Notes: a model not told the origin generated them from the sequence alone. Positions 54,401 to 62,973 are shown, counted from the first letter of the stretch. The stretch is DNA of 64,000 nucleotides from Brevundimonas subvibrioides (GCF_027271155.1 NZ_CP114542.1:1-64000); one strand, 5' to 3'. Numbers and translations: made by a program.

Positions 54401-54434
54401 CGCACGGAGCCTCGTTGCCTGGGCGCGTTCCGGG

Positions 54435-55718
54435 TCAGTCCGACAGGTCCACCGGCAGGATCTGGCTGGCCAGGAGGGTCTCCATGCCGCGCCAGTGGTC
54501 GGCCCCTTGCGCTTCCACCCAGGCCTGGACCGTGTCGCGGCCGAGGCCATAGTTGATGATATAGCTGCGATAGGTCTCGATGAAGCGCAGCCGCTGGGCC
54601 GCCTTGTCCGGCGTGGTCAGGGTGTATCTGGCCAGCCGCGCGATGGTCTCCTCGCGGTTCACGCGCCCGGCCAGAAAGTCGTCGGCGATCGTGTATTCCG
54701 CCCGCGCCAGCTGCCGCATCAGGGCCTGAAGCCGGGCCTTTTTCGCGAAATCGGCGCCCGTGATCCCGGCCAGCGGGGCCAGTACCTGCTGTTCGAACCG
54801 CGCGCCCTCGTCGCCGGGGAATGCCAGGTCGATCCCGTAGTTGGCGCTGCCCTCGGCCACGAAGGACATGGGCGAGAACAGCGGATAGACGCTCATCTCC
54901 ACCCAGCCCCGCTCGCGCACGAAGGTCCGCTCCAGCAGCGCGTTGTAGACGTGGTGTCCGGGATAGCCCTCGTGGCACCCCAGATCGATGGCCCGCTCGG
55001 TGTAGATGGGGAAGTCGGTGTTGATCTCGATCCTGGAGGCCGCATCCCCCTGGAAATAATTGTAGCCCGACCACGGCTTGTCGGTGACGAAGGCGAGGGT
55101 GAACCGCTCGTTGGCAGGCAGGGCGATGTGTTCGGCGGTGCGGCGGCGGCACTCGGCGATGGCGGCGGTCATGACCGGTTCCAGCCGGTCCCTGGGAATG
55201 ATGAAGGCCGATTTGAACGCCGCGACACGCTCCACCAGCGGCCCATCCCCCGGCAGCAGGGCATCGATCTGGTCGAGCGCCGCGTCATAGTCCGACAGGG
55301 GCTTCAGTTCCGGCCGGACCCCGAACAGGGCGAAGGCCTCTTCGGCGAACGGCAGCCGCTCGCCCTGGATGAAACGCAGTCGCGCGGAGGCCGCCGAGAC
55401 GTGGGCCAGAAGATAGGCCTTGCGCTGCACGACCACGGGGTCCGCCCCCAGCACGGAGACCGCGTTCAACCGGTCCGCCAGCGCGGCCGCGCCCTGCATC
55501 AGGGCGGGCACGTCGCGCGGCGCGGCCCTGGCCGCCTCGGCCCATTCCGCCGGACCGTAATAGGCATCCACATATCCGGGCTCGCGCTCGCCGATCTCCA
55601 GCGTCAGGCGCACATAGTCCGCGGCGATGGCGTCCAGACTGTCGCCGGACGGTTCGGCGTCAGCCGCCGTCGCGCAGGCCCCCAGAAGCAGCAGAACGGC
55701 GAGAAACAGGCGACGCAT
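54435..55718 (-). CDS. DUF885-family lipoprotein, putative metallopeptidase
   Basis: 427-residue envelope protein. From ATG 55718 the signal MRRLFLAVLLLLGAC ends in a lipobox with Cys15. Motif H249EGYPGHH is the zinc-binding HEGxPGHH of the DUF885 (M32-like) peptidases. The rest is helical, as in the family. The substrate is unknown. A frame opening 15 bases earlier (MPECV) lacks the typical signal start. Confidence 0.87.
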   Translation of the reverse strand: MRRLFLAVLLLLGACATAADAEPSGDSLDAIAADYVRLTLEIGEREPGYVDAYYGPAEWAEAARAAPRDVPALMQGAAALADRLNAVSVLGADPVVVQRKAYLLAHVSAASARLRFIQGERLPFAEEAFALFGVRPELKPLSDYDAALDQIDALLPGDGPLVERVAAFKSAFIIPRDRLEPVMTAAIAECRRRTAEHIALPANERFTLAFVTDKPWSGYNYFQGDAASRIEINTDFPIYTERAIDLGCHEGYPGHHVYNALLERTFVRERGWVEMSVYPLFSPMSFVAEGSANYGIDLAFPGDEGARFEQQVLAPLAGITGADFAKKARLQALMRQLARAEYTIADDFLAGRVNREETIARLARYTLTTPDKAAQRLRFIETYRSYIINYGLGRDTVQAWVEAQGADHWRGMETLLASQILPVDLSD

Positions 55719-55845
55719 GACGCACTCCGGCAACGATCGACGGCACGCTATGGCGCCCCTCCAATGCCGCCAAGCCTCATTCCGGGATTGAGACCCTCGC
55801 GGACCTGCTGTAAGGCCCTTCGTCCGGTCATCAGGCCGTGGCGAT

Positions 55846-55922
55846 GCACCCGTAGCTCAGCTGGATAGAGTACTGCCCTCCGAAGGCAGGGGTCAGAGGT
55901 TCGAATCCTCTCGGGTGCGCCA
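55846..55922 (+). tRNA. tRNA-Arg (anticodon CCG)
   Basis: Full cloverleaf of 77 bases: acceptor GCACCCG/CGGGTGC, discriminator G and encoded CCA; anticodon stem CTGCC/GGCAG with loop CTCCGAA, so the anticodon is CCG (reads CGG); T-arm AGAGGTTCGAATCCTCT. The 3' end is the likely integration site of the element that follows. Confidence 0.95.
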
Positions 55923-55970
55923 GTCTTTTCAATACGTTAGCCGCTGATCACGGACCGGTCTTTTTCGCCG

Positions 55971-56321
55971 TTACACCACCATGCCACCACGCGACCCAAT
56001 CTCGCGCAGTTGAATCGCGGCCCTGGCCTCGGCCTCCGCACGCGGAACGCCCCCCGAAAACTCCAGGATAGCCGCTCGCTCGACCCACTCTGCCCAGGTC
56101 GAAACGTGGGCGTCGGCCATGTCTGAGCTCAGGGTATCTGTTTCAGAGGTGGGAACCGTGGGAACCGTGGGAACCGCTAGCACAAGCCCCTGATCTATTT
56201 GACGAAAAGCGGTTCCCACCTTGTCGCTTTGCGGTTCCCACCTCGTTTCCAGGTGGGAACCGCCCGCCCATCGCTCGCGAGCCTCGCGGATCGCGGCGGC
56301 CAGGCGGGCGTCACTCGTCAA
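55971..56321 (-). CDS. Small element protein containing translated iterons
   Basis: 116 residues from TTG 56321 (MTSDARLAAAIREARERW), a start that overlaps the DUF927 stop by 11 bases. Function unknown. The centre reads VPTVPTVPTS, which is the translation of three tandem iterons, and the left iteron cluster lies entirely in this gene. The C-terminal part (VSTWAEWVERAAILEFSGGVPRAEAEARAAI) looks like a short helical domain. Confidence 0.65.
   Translation of the reverse strand: MTSDARLAAAIREARERWAGGSHLETRWEPQSDKVGTAFRQIDQGLVLAVPTVPTVPTSETDTLSSDMADAHVSTWAEWVERAAILEFSGGVPRAEAEARAAIQLREIGSRGGMVV
56149..56261. repeat. Left iteron cluster: six GGTTCCCAC sites
   Basis: Three head-to-tail GTGGGAACC at 56149-56175 (9-base period), inverted copies at 56211-56219 and 56233-56241, and a further forward copy at 56253-56261. 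A single variant CGTTCCCAC lies at 58197-58205. See the matching cluster at 63260-63374. Confidence 0.85.
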
Positions 56322-58794
56322 AATCGGCCTCGAGAATGCTGGCCTTGACCCAATAGAGGCGCTGGGCGACGCCGTTAATCTTCTTCTTCTTGCCCCAGTG
56401 CTTGCCCTCGCCGCGCTCGAGGTGGCCAGCCGCATGGACCATGCGGGCCGCGTCCGTGCCCCCCGTTACGTCTTTCAACACCTCGTCCCACCCCTGAGGG
56501 TAGAACAGATAGTAGAGCTCCCTCGCGGTCGTGACGTAGCGGATGCCTAAAGCATTGAGCGATCGGGCCTCGCCCGTGCGATGGCCCTCGACCCGTTCGT
56601 CGACGGCCTCGCCCCATTCGGTCTGATCGTTGTCGTTCCTCGCGCCGAACCGGCTGGCCTGTTGCTGGATTGCGGCCTTGAGCGCCAGGAGGACGGCGCG
56701 CTGTTCTCGCGGGGCTGATCGGCCGAACGACGTCGCCCATCGATCGAACACCTCGTGACAGGCCTTGGCCGCCGCGCCCTCGGGCCAGGGCACGATTCCG
56801 AATGCGGCGGCCAGCTCGCCCGCCGCTGCCGCGAGGGCGAACCGGTTGGACGCACGGTGCACCTGGCCGTTGTCGTCCCGCTCTTTCGAGGCTCCGACGA
56901 AGGCTTGCATGATCTCTCGCGCCAGGGCTTTGGCCGCCTTGGGATCGGCCACGAAGCGCTCGACGAAGGCCGGTCCGGCATGGCCATAATGGGCTTGCGT
57001 CCCGGCGTTCACAGCCTCTGAGAAGAGCGCCGGATCATCGAACCCATGCAGCGTTTCCCAGATCCCGAGCCCCTTGCCGGCATCGGCCGGGATGTCGAGC
57101 AAGCGGAGCTCTTGCCCTGCCATGACGCGACCGCCCTTGGCCGAGGACCGGATGTGATCGGCGAGGCTGATTTCGCCGGTAGAGACCGACAGGACCAGCC
57201 ATTCGGTGCGCCGCCTCAGTTGGCCCGAGGTGCTCGCCCGCGCCTTCCCTTGGCCGCTCGCAAGGGCATAGGCGGCCAGGCCGACTTGCTCGGGTGCGAT
57301 CTCGTTGATTTCGTCCAGGGCGAGGACCGTCTCGGAATGGCCCTGGGCGACGGCCTCGAGCGCATTCGCCGTCGCTCGCCACGACTGAGCGCCGCCTAGG
57401 ACACCGCTGCCACCACACCACACAGACGCGGCCGCTCGGCCCAGGGTGCTCTTTCCCATTGATGACAGGCCCCGGAAATGGAACCCGCCCCCCTCGAGCC
57501 CGAGCGGCCTCAGCAACGGCCCGGCGAAGCCGATCGACAGCGCCAGGAGGAGGAGGCTGTTGCCCGGCGCACGGGCGGCGACCAGCTCCTGCCATTCGGC
57601 CATCGTCCCTTGCGTCCCGTGGGGAAACCCGGCCGGGTCGCCAGTGAACATGACGGGCTCCCCGCCGGGCGGGCCGATGGTGCGTGACGGCAGGACGAAC
57701 CGGTTGGCCGTCGCCCACCCCGTCGAGTTGGCCAAGGTGATTCGGCGCGAACACTCGAGTTCGCCCAGGCACGCGGTGAAGCGGTCGCCTTGCCCCTTGG
57801 CGGGCTTGATCATCAACCCCTGACTGGCGAGCCGCGACCTCACCGCGCCGGGTTCCGAGACCAGCGTCCCCCTCGGGATGATCTCGGTTTTGGATCGGCC
57901 GTCACGATCCTTGAACCGCACCACCACGGCCCACCCGTCGCCGTTAGGATCGCGTGCTTCGCCGATCACTTCGAACGGCGCGCTGATCTTCGTCGAAAAC
58001 TTCTCCCCGTTCTTCGCCGTCTGATCGGCCCAGAGCCCCTCGTGATCCAGGCGGTATCCGAACGGAAGGGTCACCCCGCCTGCGACGCCTTCCATGACGG
58101 CCTCGTCTATCAGGGCCGCCGCCTGGGCGCGGTCGAAGCCGCTGGGCATAGGGTCGGCTAGATCCCAGGCATCGTCGAAATAGGCGGGCGGACGGACCGT
58201 TCCCACCTGGGCGGCCTCGGCCTTGCTGGCATGTCGCGCCACGGCTACGGCGGCGTCGATACCGGCCTTGTCGTGGTCCGGCCAGATGATCACGGTCCGC
58301 CCCGCGAGCGGCGACCAGTCGGCCTTGCCGCTGGCTTTGGAGCCGCCCGACCAGGTGATGACGGCCATGTCCGGAAACAGCGCCTGGGCGGCGTCGGCCG
58401 TCTTCTCTCCCTCCACGACCAGGACGGCGGCGTGAGGCCGGGCGGCCAGTCGGTCCAGACCATAGAGCGGCCGAGGCTCCGGAGCGGCCTTGAAGCGCCA
58501 GCGAAGACGCGACCCGTCGCGCCAGAGGGTGAGCGGCAGTACGTCTTTTGAGCCCTCCGCATCGAAGCGGGCGACGTGGTGAAGCGGCTCGCCCCGGGCG
58601 TCTCGATAGGTCCAGACGGCCGAGGCCTCGCCCTTGTCCCGGAACGATATCGGCCAGGGCGGCGCATCCCGCGGAACCGGGGCCACGTAGTCGCCGCTTG
58701 CCCGATCGCGGCGCACGCCGTGCGCCGGTTCGCTCTCCTGGGCGGTCTTGATCCGGGCGAACGGATCGCCGCCCTCGGGGTCACCAGTCGCCAT
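56311..58794 (-). CDS. TOPRIM-DUF927 replication ATPase (primase/helicase-like)
   Basis: 827 residues. A TOPRIM-like region near 122-180 has VVEGEKTADAA and PDHDKAG, the nucleotidyl-transfer motifs of DnaG-type and phage primases. The DUF927 helicase-like ATPase follows with Walker A SSMGKST near 440 and Walker B VLALDEINE near 490. Such fusions are replication proteins of phages and integrative elements. ATG 58794 (MATGDPEGGDP) fits; the frame upstream lies in the HTH gene. Probably the initiator or helicase of the element. Confidence 0.87.
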   Translation of the reverse strand: MATGDPEGGDPFARIKTAQESEPAHGVRRDRASGDYVAPVPRDAPPWPISFRDKGEASAVWTYRDARGEPLHHVARFDAEGSKDVLPLTLWRDGSRLRWRFKAAPEPRPLYGLDRLAARPHAAVLVVEGEKTADAAQALFPDMAVITWSGGSKASGKADWSPLAGRTVIIWPDHDKAGIDAAVAVARHASKAEAAQVGTVRPPAYFDDAWDLADPMPSGFDRAQAAALIDEAVMEGVAGGVTLPFGYRLDHEGLWADQTAKNGEKFSTKISAPFEVIGEARDPNGDGWAVVVRFKDRDGRSKTEIIPRGTLVSEPGAVRSRLASQGLMIKPAKGQGDRFTACLGELECSRRITLANSTGWATANRFVLPSRTIGPPGGEPVMFTGDPAGFPHGTQGTMAEWQELVAARAPGNSLLLLALSIGFAGPLLRPLGLEGGGFHFRGLSSMGKSTLGRAAASVWCGGSGVLGGAQSWRATANALEAVAQGHSETVLALDEINEIAPEQVGLAAYALASGQGKARASTSGQLRRRTEWLVLSVSTGEISLADHIRSSAKGGRVMAGQELRLLDIPADAGKGLGIWETLHGFDDPALFSEAVNAGTQAHYGHAGPAFVERFVADPKAAKALAREIMQAFVGASKERDDNGQVHRASNRFALAAAAGELAAAFGIVPWPEGAAAKACHEVFDRWATSFGRSAPREQRAVLLALKAAIQQQASRFGARNDNDQTEWGEAVDERVEGHRTGEARSLNALGIRYVTTARELYYLFYPQGWDEVLKDVTGGTDAARMVHAAGHLERGEGKHWGKKKKINGVAQRLYWVKASILEADFDE

Positions 58795-59116
58795 TGCCGC
58801 GCCTCCGCGTGGCGGCGGCCGGGGCGATGCGGCTGGCCAGATGCACGAGCATGGGACTGAGGGCGATGGCCCGAGCGAAGCGGACCCCTTCCCCGCCCAG
58901 CTGGGCGGGGATGGCCACGACGCCCAGCCCGTCCGCATAGAGCGCCCGACACAGGGCCTCGTGCTCGGTCGGGCTGAGTTCGCCTTGGCCGCTCTCGAAT
59001 AGCTCGACGGCCTCGGCCTCGAGCCCCGCCATGTCGGCGAGCTGGGCGGCCGACAGGTCGCACAAGGCCCGCCCCGCTCGCACCTGGGCGGGGGAGAAGT
59101 TCAGCTTGGGTCGCAT
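58781..59116 (-). CDS. XRE-like helix-turn-helix protein
   Basis: 111 residues. The N-terminal half VRAGRALCDLSAAQLADMAGLEAEAVELFESGQGELSP is an XRE-type HTH; GVVAIPAQLGGEGVRFA is the common tail of short phage-type regulators. Overlaps the DUF927 gene start by 14 bases and follows the primase-like gene by 8. It probably tunes this operon. Confidence 0.78.
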   Translation of the reverse strand: MRPKLNFSPAQVRAGRALCDLSAAQLADMAGLEAEAVELFESGQGELSPTEHEALCRALYADGLGVVAIPAQLGGEGVRFARAIALSPMLVHLASRIAPAAATRRRGNGDW

Positions 59117-59124
59117 TGGACGCC

Positions 59125-59430
59125 CTAGTTAAAAGGATTGATGCCGAGGCTCTCGGCCAGGCGGATCGCCGCCTCGCGTTGGTTCACCCGCGCGACGAAG
59201 GCGGCGAGGCTGACGAGGTCACCCCCCTTGTCGCCCGACGCGAAGTCGCCCCATCGGCCGGTGGCCAGGTTGATCTTGAAGCTGCCCAGCTTCCGGTCTG
59301 CCCGGTGGGGATTACGGGCGACCCACTCCTCACCGTCGCGACGGCCATCGGGCAGGAGGCCCTTAACGACGGCGTCGCTTTGGCGAAGGGCCGCCGCGTT
59401 GACCCTGGCGAAGTCAACCGGGCCGGTCAT
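59125..59430 (-). CDS. Detached primase zinc-finger-like domain
   Basis: 101 residues. KLGSFKINLATGRWGDFASGDKGGDLVSLAAFVARVNQREAAIRLAESLGI is the post-zinc-ribbon region normally found at the N-terminus of P4-type or CHC2 primases, just before the TOPRIM domain. The zinc-binding Cys residues are absent. Here it is a separate gene, with another gene between it and the TOPRIM protein. Confidence 0.72.
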   Translation of the reverse strand: MTGPVDFARVNAAALRQSDAVVKGLLPDGRRDGEEWVARNPHRADRKLGSFKINLATGRWGDFASGDKGGDLVSLAAFVARVNQREAAIRLAESLGINPFN

Positions 59431-59705
59431 AGCGGCGGCTCGCTGGCCAGGCGGCGGACGATCCTGACCCTCTCGCGACCCTCCTGCACGGTCGCGGTCA
59501 CGACCCTCGCGAACCGCAGCACCACGGCGGGCTCATCGACGATCGGCCTGCCGTCGCGCCAACCCCGCTGATACCGGAAGGTTTCGTCCGGCAGGATCAC
59601 GATCCGGCCCTTTGCGCGTCCCTTGTGGCCAGGCGGCCAGATCGGCTGACCGGTCCGGGCGTTGGCCCAAAGCTCAGTCATGTCGAAGTAGAGGGGCGTG
59701 CTCAC
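59427..59705 (-). CDS. Small element protein, unknown function
   Basis: 92 residues from a GTG start, overlapping both neighbours by 4 bases. Tyr/Trp-rich N-terminus (YFDMTELWANARTGQPIWPPGHKGRAKGR) and a basic centre; no known domain recognised. Likely part of the replication operon by position. Confidence 0.65.
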   Translation of the reverse strand: MSTPLYFDMTELWANARTGQPIWPPGHKGRAKGRIVILPDETFRYQRGWRDGRPIVDEPAVVLRFARVVTATVQEGRERVRIVRRLASEPPL

Positions 59706-60583
59706 TGCCCCTCACCCTCATCTTGGGCGTCCCCGGCCAGCTCGCGCAGCTCGGTCCAGCGCCGTGCCTCGCTCACGTTCGGACGCAGGGGCGGCAGGCT
59801 CATGTCGGCCAGGCGGGACCCTCGGCGCAGTTCGCTCCGCTCCTCCATCGTGACCCGCAACAGCCGCTTGAGCTCGACCTGACGCCCAGCCGAAAGAGAG
59901 TGAGTTGACCTTGATGGAAGGATGAAATGGGTTTCGCCCGAGCGACGGTCGCGGGACGTCTTTTGGATCTCGCCAAGCCGATCCTCGGGGATCGGCTCTA
60001 GGGTGCCCGCGTAGCACCAGACGCTGACCACCTCCTGCAAAATCTTGCCGCCACGCTGAGCAGGGATATCGCGCACCTGGGCTTCGGCATACAGGACGTT
60101 GGACCGCCCAACGGGGAGGTCACGGTTCGCCGCAACGGCCTTCGCGTCGGCCGCCGCGACGGACACCTTGAGGTCGGTCAGGCGCTGGATCAGCTCGGGA
60201 TACTCTTCGGCCAGGCGGCGAGCGACGGCCTCGCACTCGGCCTCGGCTTCGTCGGCGCACGCCGTGCGCCGGGCCTCGGCCAGCGCTTCCGAAGCCCGCG
60301 CCTTCGCTTCCTCGGCCTCTGGAATGAGGATGTCCGTCAGCTGAGATATGTCCCGCTCGACCTCGGCCTTGAGAGCGAGGGCCTCGCGGGCGGCCTGCTT
60401 ATCGGCGGCCAATCCGGATCGGGCCGAGGCGAGCCCGGCCGTTCGGGCCGCAGCGTCCGCTTGGGCGAGGTTGTCACGTTCCTCGGCCAGCCGTTCCCTC
60501 AGGAGATCAAGCTCGCCGTCAGCATCGATCTTAGCGGCGAGGGCGCGATCCAGCGCCGCCACGGGAGGGGTGGCCGTCGTCAT
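59702..60583 (-). CDS. Coiled-coil protein of the element
   Basis: 293 residues; about 25-165 is Ala/Glu/Arg/Leu-rich and strongly predicted coiled coil by eye (LDLLRERLAEERDNLAQADAA). Residues 170-290 form a mixed domain (VGRSNVLYAEAQVRDIP; VVSVWCYAGTLEPIPEDRLGEI). No family recognised. Overlaps the AlpA-like and next genes by 4 bases. Confidence 0.65.
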   Translation of the reverse strand: MTTATPPVAALDRALAAKIDADGELDLLRERLAEERDNLAQADAAARTAGLASARSGLAADKQAAREALALKAEVERDISQLTDILIPEAEEAKARASEALAEARRTACADEAEAECEAVARRLAEEYPELIQRLTDLKVSVAAADAKAVAANRDLPVGRSNVLYAEAQVRDIPAQRGGKILQEVVSVWCYAGTLEPIPEDRLGEIQKTSRDRRSGETHFILPSRSTHSLSAGRQVELKRLLRVTMEERSELRRGSRLADMSLPPLRPNVSEARRWTELRELAGDAQDEGEGQ

Positions 60584-60792
60584 GCGACCCCTCCCTGGTC
60601 GGAGGTGCTGCGCCGCGTATTGGCCTGAATCCAGGCATCGAGGGCGGCCGGGTGATAGGACACGCGAGCGCCCATCTTGACGAAGGCGGGGCCGCCCCCG
60701 GTGACGCGCTTGGTCTTGAGATAGCCGGGGCTGAGCCCCAGCTGGGCGGCGGCTTCCGCTGTCGAAAGCAGCCGAGGATTGTCGAGAGACAA
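60580..60792 (-). CDS. AlpA-like excisionase/regulator
   Basis: 70-residue winged-helix of the AlpA/excisionase (HTH_17) type: LLSTAEAAAQLGLSPGYLKTKRVTGGGPAFVKMGARVSYHPAALDAWI. TTG start at 60792 behind a strong GGAGGAG. First gene of the minus-strand operon. In P4-like elements AlpA promotes excision and integrase expression. Confidence 0.83.
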   Translation of the reverse strand: MSLDNPRLLSTAEAAAQLGLSPGYLKTKRVTGGGPAFVKMGARVSYHPAALDAWIQANTRRSTSDQGGVA

Positions 60793-60872
60793 GGTATTCT
60801 CCTCCGGTTCACGGCCGACGCGGGATGCGCCTGCACGGTCCGGGCAGGAGAGAGGTGATTCGGAACGGGCCC

Positions 60873-60919
60873 CACTAGCGGCCCTGCCCCGCGCTAGTGT
60901 CGCGCCAGAAGCGCTAGCG
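60873..60919. repeat. CGCTAG-containing repeat cluster upstream of the AlpA-like gene
   Basis: CACTAGCG (60873-60880) and its exact inverse CGCTAGTG (60892-60899), then CGCTAGCG (60912-60919), in the 138-base gap between two minus-strand genes. Could be an operator of the alpA operon or a terminator of the upstream gene. Confidence 0.55.
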
Positions 60920-60930
60920 GCGAGGCGCGA

Positions 60931-61656
60931 TCACTTGGCCAGGAGCTCTCCAAAGCTCCAGCCCTTGGGGTTCTCGGCCGCCGCCTTTTCGAGCTGCAGG
61001 GCAATGCGATTGGCGGGCCAATGCCGCATCGTCTCCCACCGCTTCTGCTCGTCAGCCGTCAGATCATCCCAGTCGAGAGGTTGCGGGGCGAGGCCTGACT
61101 TGGCGACGATCAAGGTTGCCAGATAGGTCAGGGTCCATGGATGAACCGTCGCGGCATCGGGCCGATACAACGCCTCAGCCTCACGCGACCAGTAAAGTCT
61201 CAGCGCGGCCTCACGACCCTGACGCTTGGCATTGGTGACTTCCGCGCCGCGTGCTCGATCGGCGCGCTCCTTTCGGCCCCGTTCGGCCAGTGCCATGACA
61301 GACCCGTCCCCATCGGTAAGCTGACCGATGGCCATGATTCGACCCAGCCGATAGGCAAGGGAGATCGAGTGATCGAGCACCTCCACAACGTCCGGGTTCT
61401 TGGCTCGAAATGAGGCCAGAACCTCTATCAGGCCGAGAGCAATTTCCAAGCCGTCATCCGCATAGACCTGCACATAGCGCGGCCCGCGCGGCTCACCTTC
61501 AACGTCGATCTCACGCCGGTTCGCAAGATGATCACGCCACTCCGGATCGGTGATCAGCTCCTCAAAATCATCGGCCCCGAGATCCTCGGCGAACTGGCGA
61601 AGCAAGCCGTCGAAGGTCGCGGCGCGAACCTCATCGAGATCTAGCTCACTGGTCAT
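60931..61656 (-). CDS. Element protein of unknown function
   Basis: 241 residues, acidic N-terminal part (MTSELDLDEVRAATFDGLLRQFAEDLGADDFEEL) and a helical middle (LGLIEVLASFRAKNPDVVEVLDHSISLAYRLGRIMAIGQL). No domain recognised. Its start overlaps the repressor-like gene upstream by 11 bases, so the two are translated together; it might be a partner of that regulator. Confidence 0.68.
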   Translation of the reverse strand: MTSELDLDEVRAATFDGLLRQFAEDLGADDFEELITDPEWRDHLANRREIDVEGEPRGPRYVQVYADDGLEIALGLIEVLASFRAKNPDVVEVLDHSISLAYRLGRIMAIGQLTDGDGSVMALAERGRKERADRARGAEVTNAKRQGREAALRLYWSREAEALYRPDAATVHPWTLTYLATLIVAKSGLAPQPLDWDDLTADEQKRWETMRHWPANRIALQLEKAAAENPKGWSFGELLAK

Positions 61657-61894
61657 CGCCGCCCCGCTTGCGAGCGTGCACCAGGACAGCGCCAGTGCGA
61701 TCGGCCTCGATGATCAGCTCAATCCCCTCGACCTCGAACGCCTGAGCGATCTTCGCGGCGTTGGCGTCCCGCATCACTCGACCGTTCTCGAAGCGGGATA
61801 GGCTCTCGTAAGTCAGGCCGGTGGCGTGAGCGAGGTCCTGTAGCGACCAGCCCAGAAGGCCTCGCGCCGCGCGGCTTGCTGCGGGTGTCATCAT
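61646..61894 (-). CDS. XRE-family repressor
   Basis: 82 residues: ASRAARGLLGWSLQDLAHATGLTYESLSRFENGRVMRDANAAKIAQAFEVEGIELI is a complete XRE HTH. The AGGAG site and ATG at 61894 are clear. It reads away from two 23-base palindromes that overlap its promoter, the arrangement of a phage-type repressor. Confidence 0.86.
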   Translation of the reverse strand: MMTPAASRAARGLLGWSLQDLAHATGLTYESLSRFENGRVMRDANAAKIAQAFEVEGIELIIEADRTGAVLVHARKRGGDDQ

Positions 61895-61911
61895 GATTTT
61901 CTCCTCTCGGA

Positions 61912-61978
61912 TAGCGTCATATATTTTGACTTAGGCGTTGACAAGCGACCTTCTCTAACGTCATATATTAAGACGTTA
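61912..61978. promoter_or_regulatory. Divergent promoter with two paired operators
   Basis: Site 1 TAGCGTC-N9-GACTTAG (61912-61934) and site 2 TAACGTC-N9-GACGTTA (61956-61978, perfect) share the 11-mer CGTCATATATT, 44 bases apart (about four helical turns). A TTGACA (61938-61943) with TCATAT 17 bases later is a plausible plus-strand promoter covered by site 2. Confidence 0.7.
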
Positions 61979-61990
61979 AGGGAGATCGAC

Positions 61991-62263
61991 ATGACCACCA
62001 CCAATCAAACCCGCCGCCACGTGATGAACATGGCATGGGGGCTCTACCGTGAGGCCGTCGCCCAGGGCGACCGCCTCTACACCTTCCCCCAGGCGCTGGC
62101 CGGGGCGTGGCGTTTCGTGAAGCGCCTGGCCGCAGCCAAGCCCCGCATCCAGTTCAACCGCAGCCTGGTCGCTCGCAGCGCGGTCGGCCGCCACTACGGC
62201 ACCCGCGCCTACGTCGGCGGCCAGTCCAGCTTCGCCTATCAGGCGTCTGCGATGGGCTCCTGA
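61991..62263 (+). CDS. Small element protein, first plus-strand gene
   Basis: 90 residues with AGGGAG before ATG 61991. Basic, aromatic-containing (MNMAWGLYREAVAQGDRLYTFPQALAGAWRFVKRL). No family recognised with certainty; similar short proteins occur beside phage repressors. Controlled by the switch region just upstream. Confidence 0.68.
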   Translation: MTTTNQTRRHVMNMAWGLYREAVAQGDRLYTFPQALAGAWRFVKRLAAAKPRIQFNRSLVARSAVGRHYGTRAYVGGQSSFAYQASAMGS

Positions 62264-62264
62264 G

Positions 62265-62906
62265 ATGGCCTCGACCTTGCCGCCCCAACGGCCCGAGGCC
62301 GCATCCGACGACGGCCCCGCCCCAAATGAAGACACCGCCATGGCCGCCCTCGCCCGCATTCACTTCGCTGATCCCGAACCGTCCGAGCCGAACCCGTCGC
62401 CCCCGCTGAGCGAGTTCGGCCGCGCCGCAGCCGACTTCCTCGCACACCGCGCCAAGGCCGACGCAACATGGGCGCGCTACAACGCCCGGGCCGAGCTGGC
62501 CGAAAGCCTCTATCCCCCGGTGCCCGAGCTGATCCGCGACCCCCAGGACCCGCGCGAGAGGCGAATGTTTCACGAGCTAGTCCTATTGGATCAGCGTGAG
62601 AGCTTCGGCCGGGCGGTCCCGGTCACGCGAAGGCAGGACGCGTTCAATGCAATGCTGGCCACTCAGCAGCGGATCGAGGACGCCCTGGGCGTGACGGCTC
62701 TCGAGGAGGAATGGGTTGCGGACTCGGCGGCTTACGCCGACGCCATCGCGAGGGTCGTCGCGGTCCCGGCCGTCACGATCCAAGAGGTGGCGGCCAAGTT
62801 CGCGATCCTCCTGGCGGCCCAAGCGTGCACCGATCGTGATCAGATCACCGTCAAGGCAGCACCGTTTTTCGCCGTCCTCGCAGAGCTAGAAGCGCTCGCC
62901 ACCTAG
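62265..62906 (+). CDS. Element protein of unknown function
   Basis: 213 residues, one base after the previous stop, so co-translated. Pro-rich disordered N-terminus to about residue 45, then helical (FGRAAADFLAHRAKADATWARYNARAEL; QDAFNAMLATQQRIEDALGVTALEEEW). No domain recognised. Followed by a strong terminator. Confidence 0.66.
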   Translation: MASTLPPQRPEAASDDGPAPNEDTAMAALARIHFADPEPSEPNPSPPLSEFGRAAADFLAHRAKADATWARYNARAELAESLYPPVPELIRDPQDPRERRMFHELVLLDQRESFGRAVPVTRRQDAFNAMLATQQRIEDALGVTALEEEWVADSAAYADAIARVVAVPAVTIQEVAAKFAILLAAQACTDRDQITVKAAPFFAVLAELEALAT

Positions 62907-62947
62907 ATCCGGCGCACGGGGTGCGCCGCCCTTCAAATCCGAACACC

Positions 62948-62973
62948 GGCCCGCCAGCTCACCCTGGCGGGCC
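62948..62973 (+). terminator. Rho-independent terminator
   Basis: Perfect 10-base stem GGCCCGCCAG / CTGGCGGGCC, six-base loop, then TTTTGTC. Ends the plus-strand pair of genes. Confidence 0.9.
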
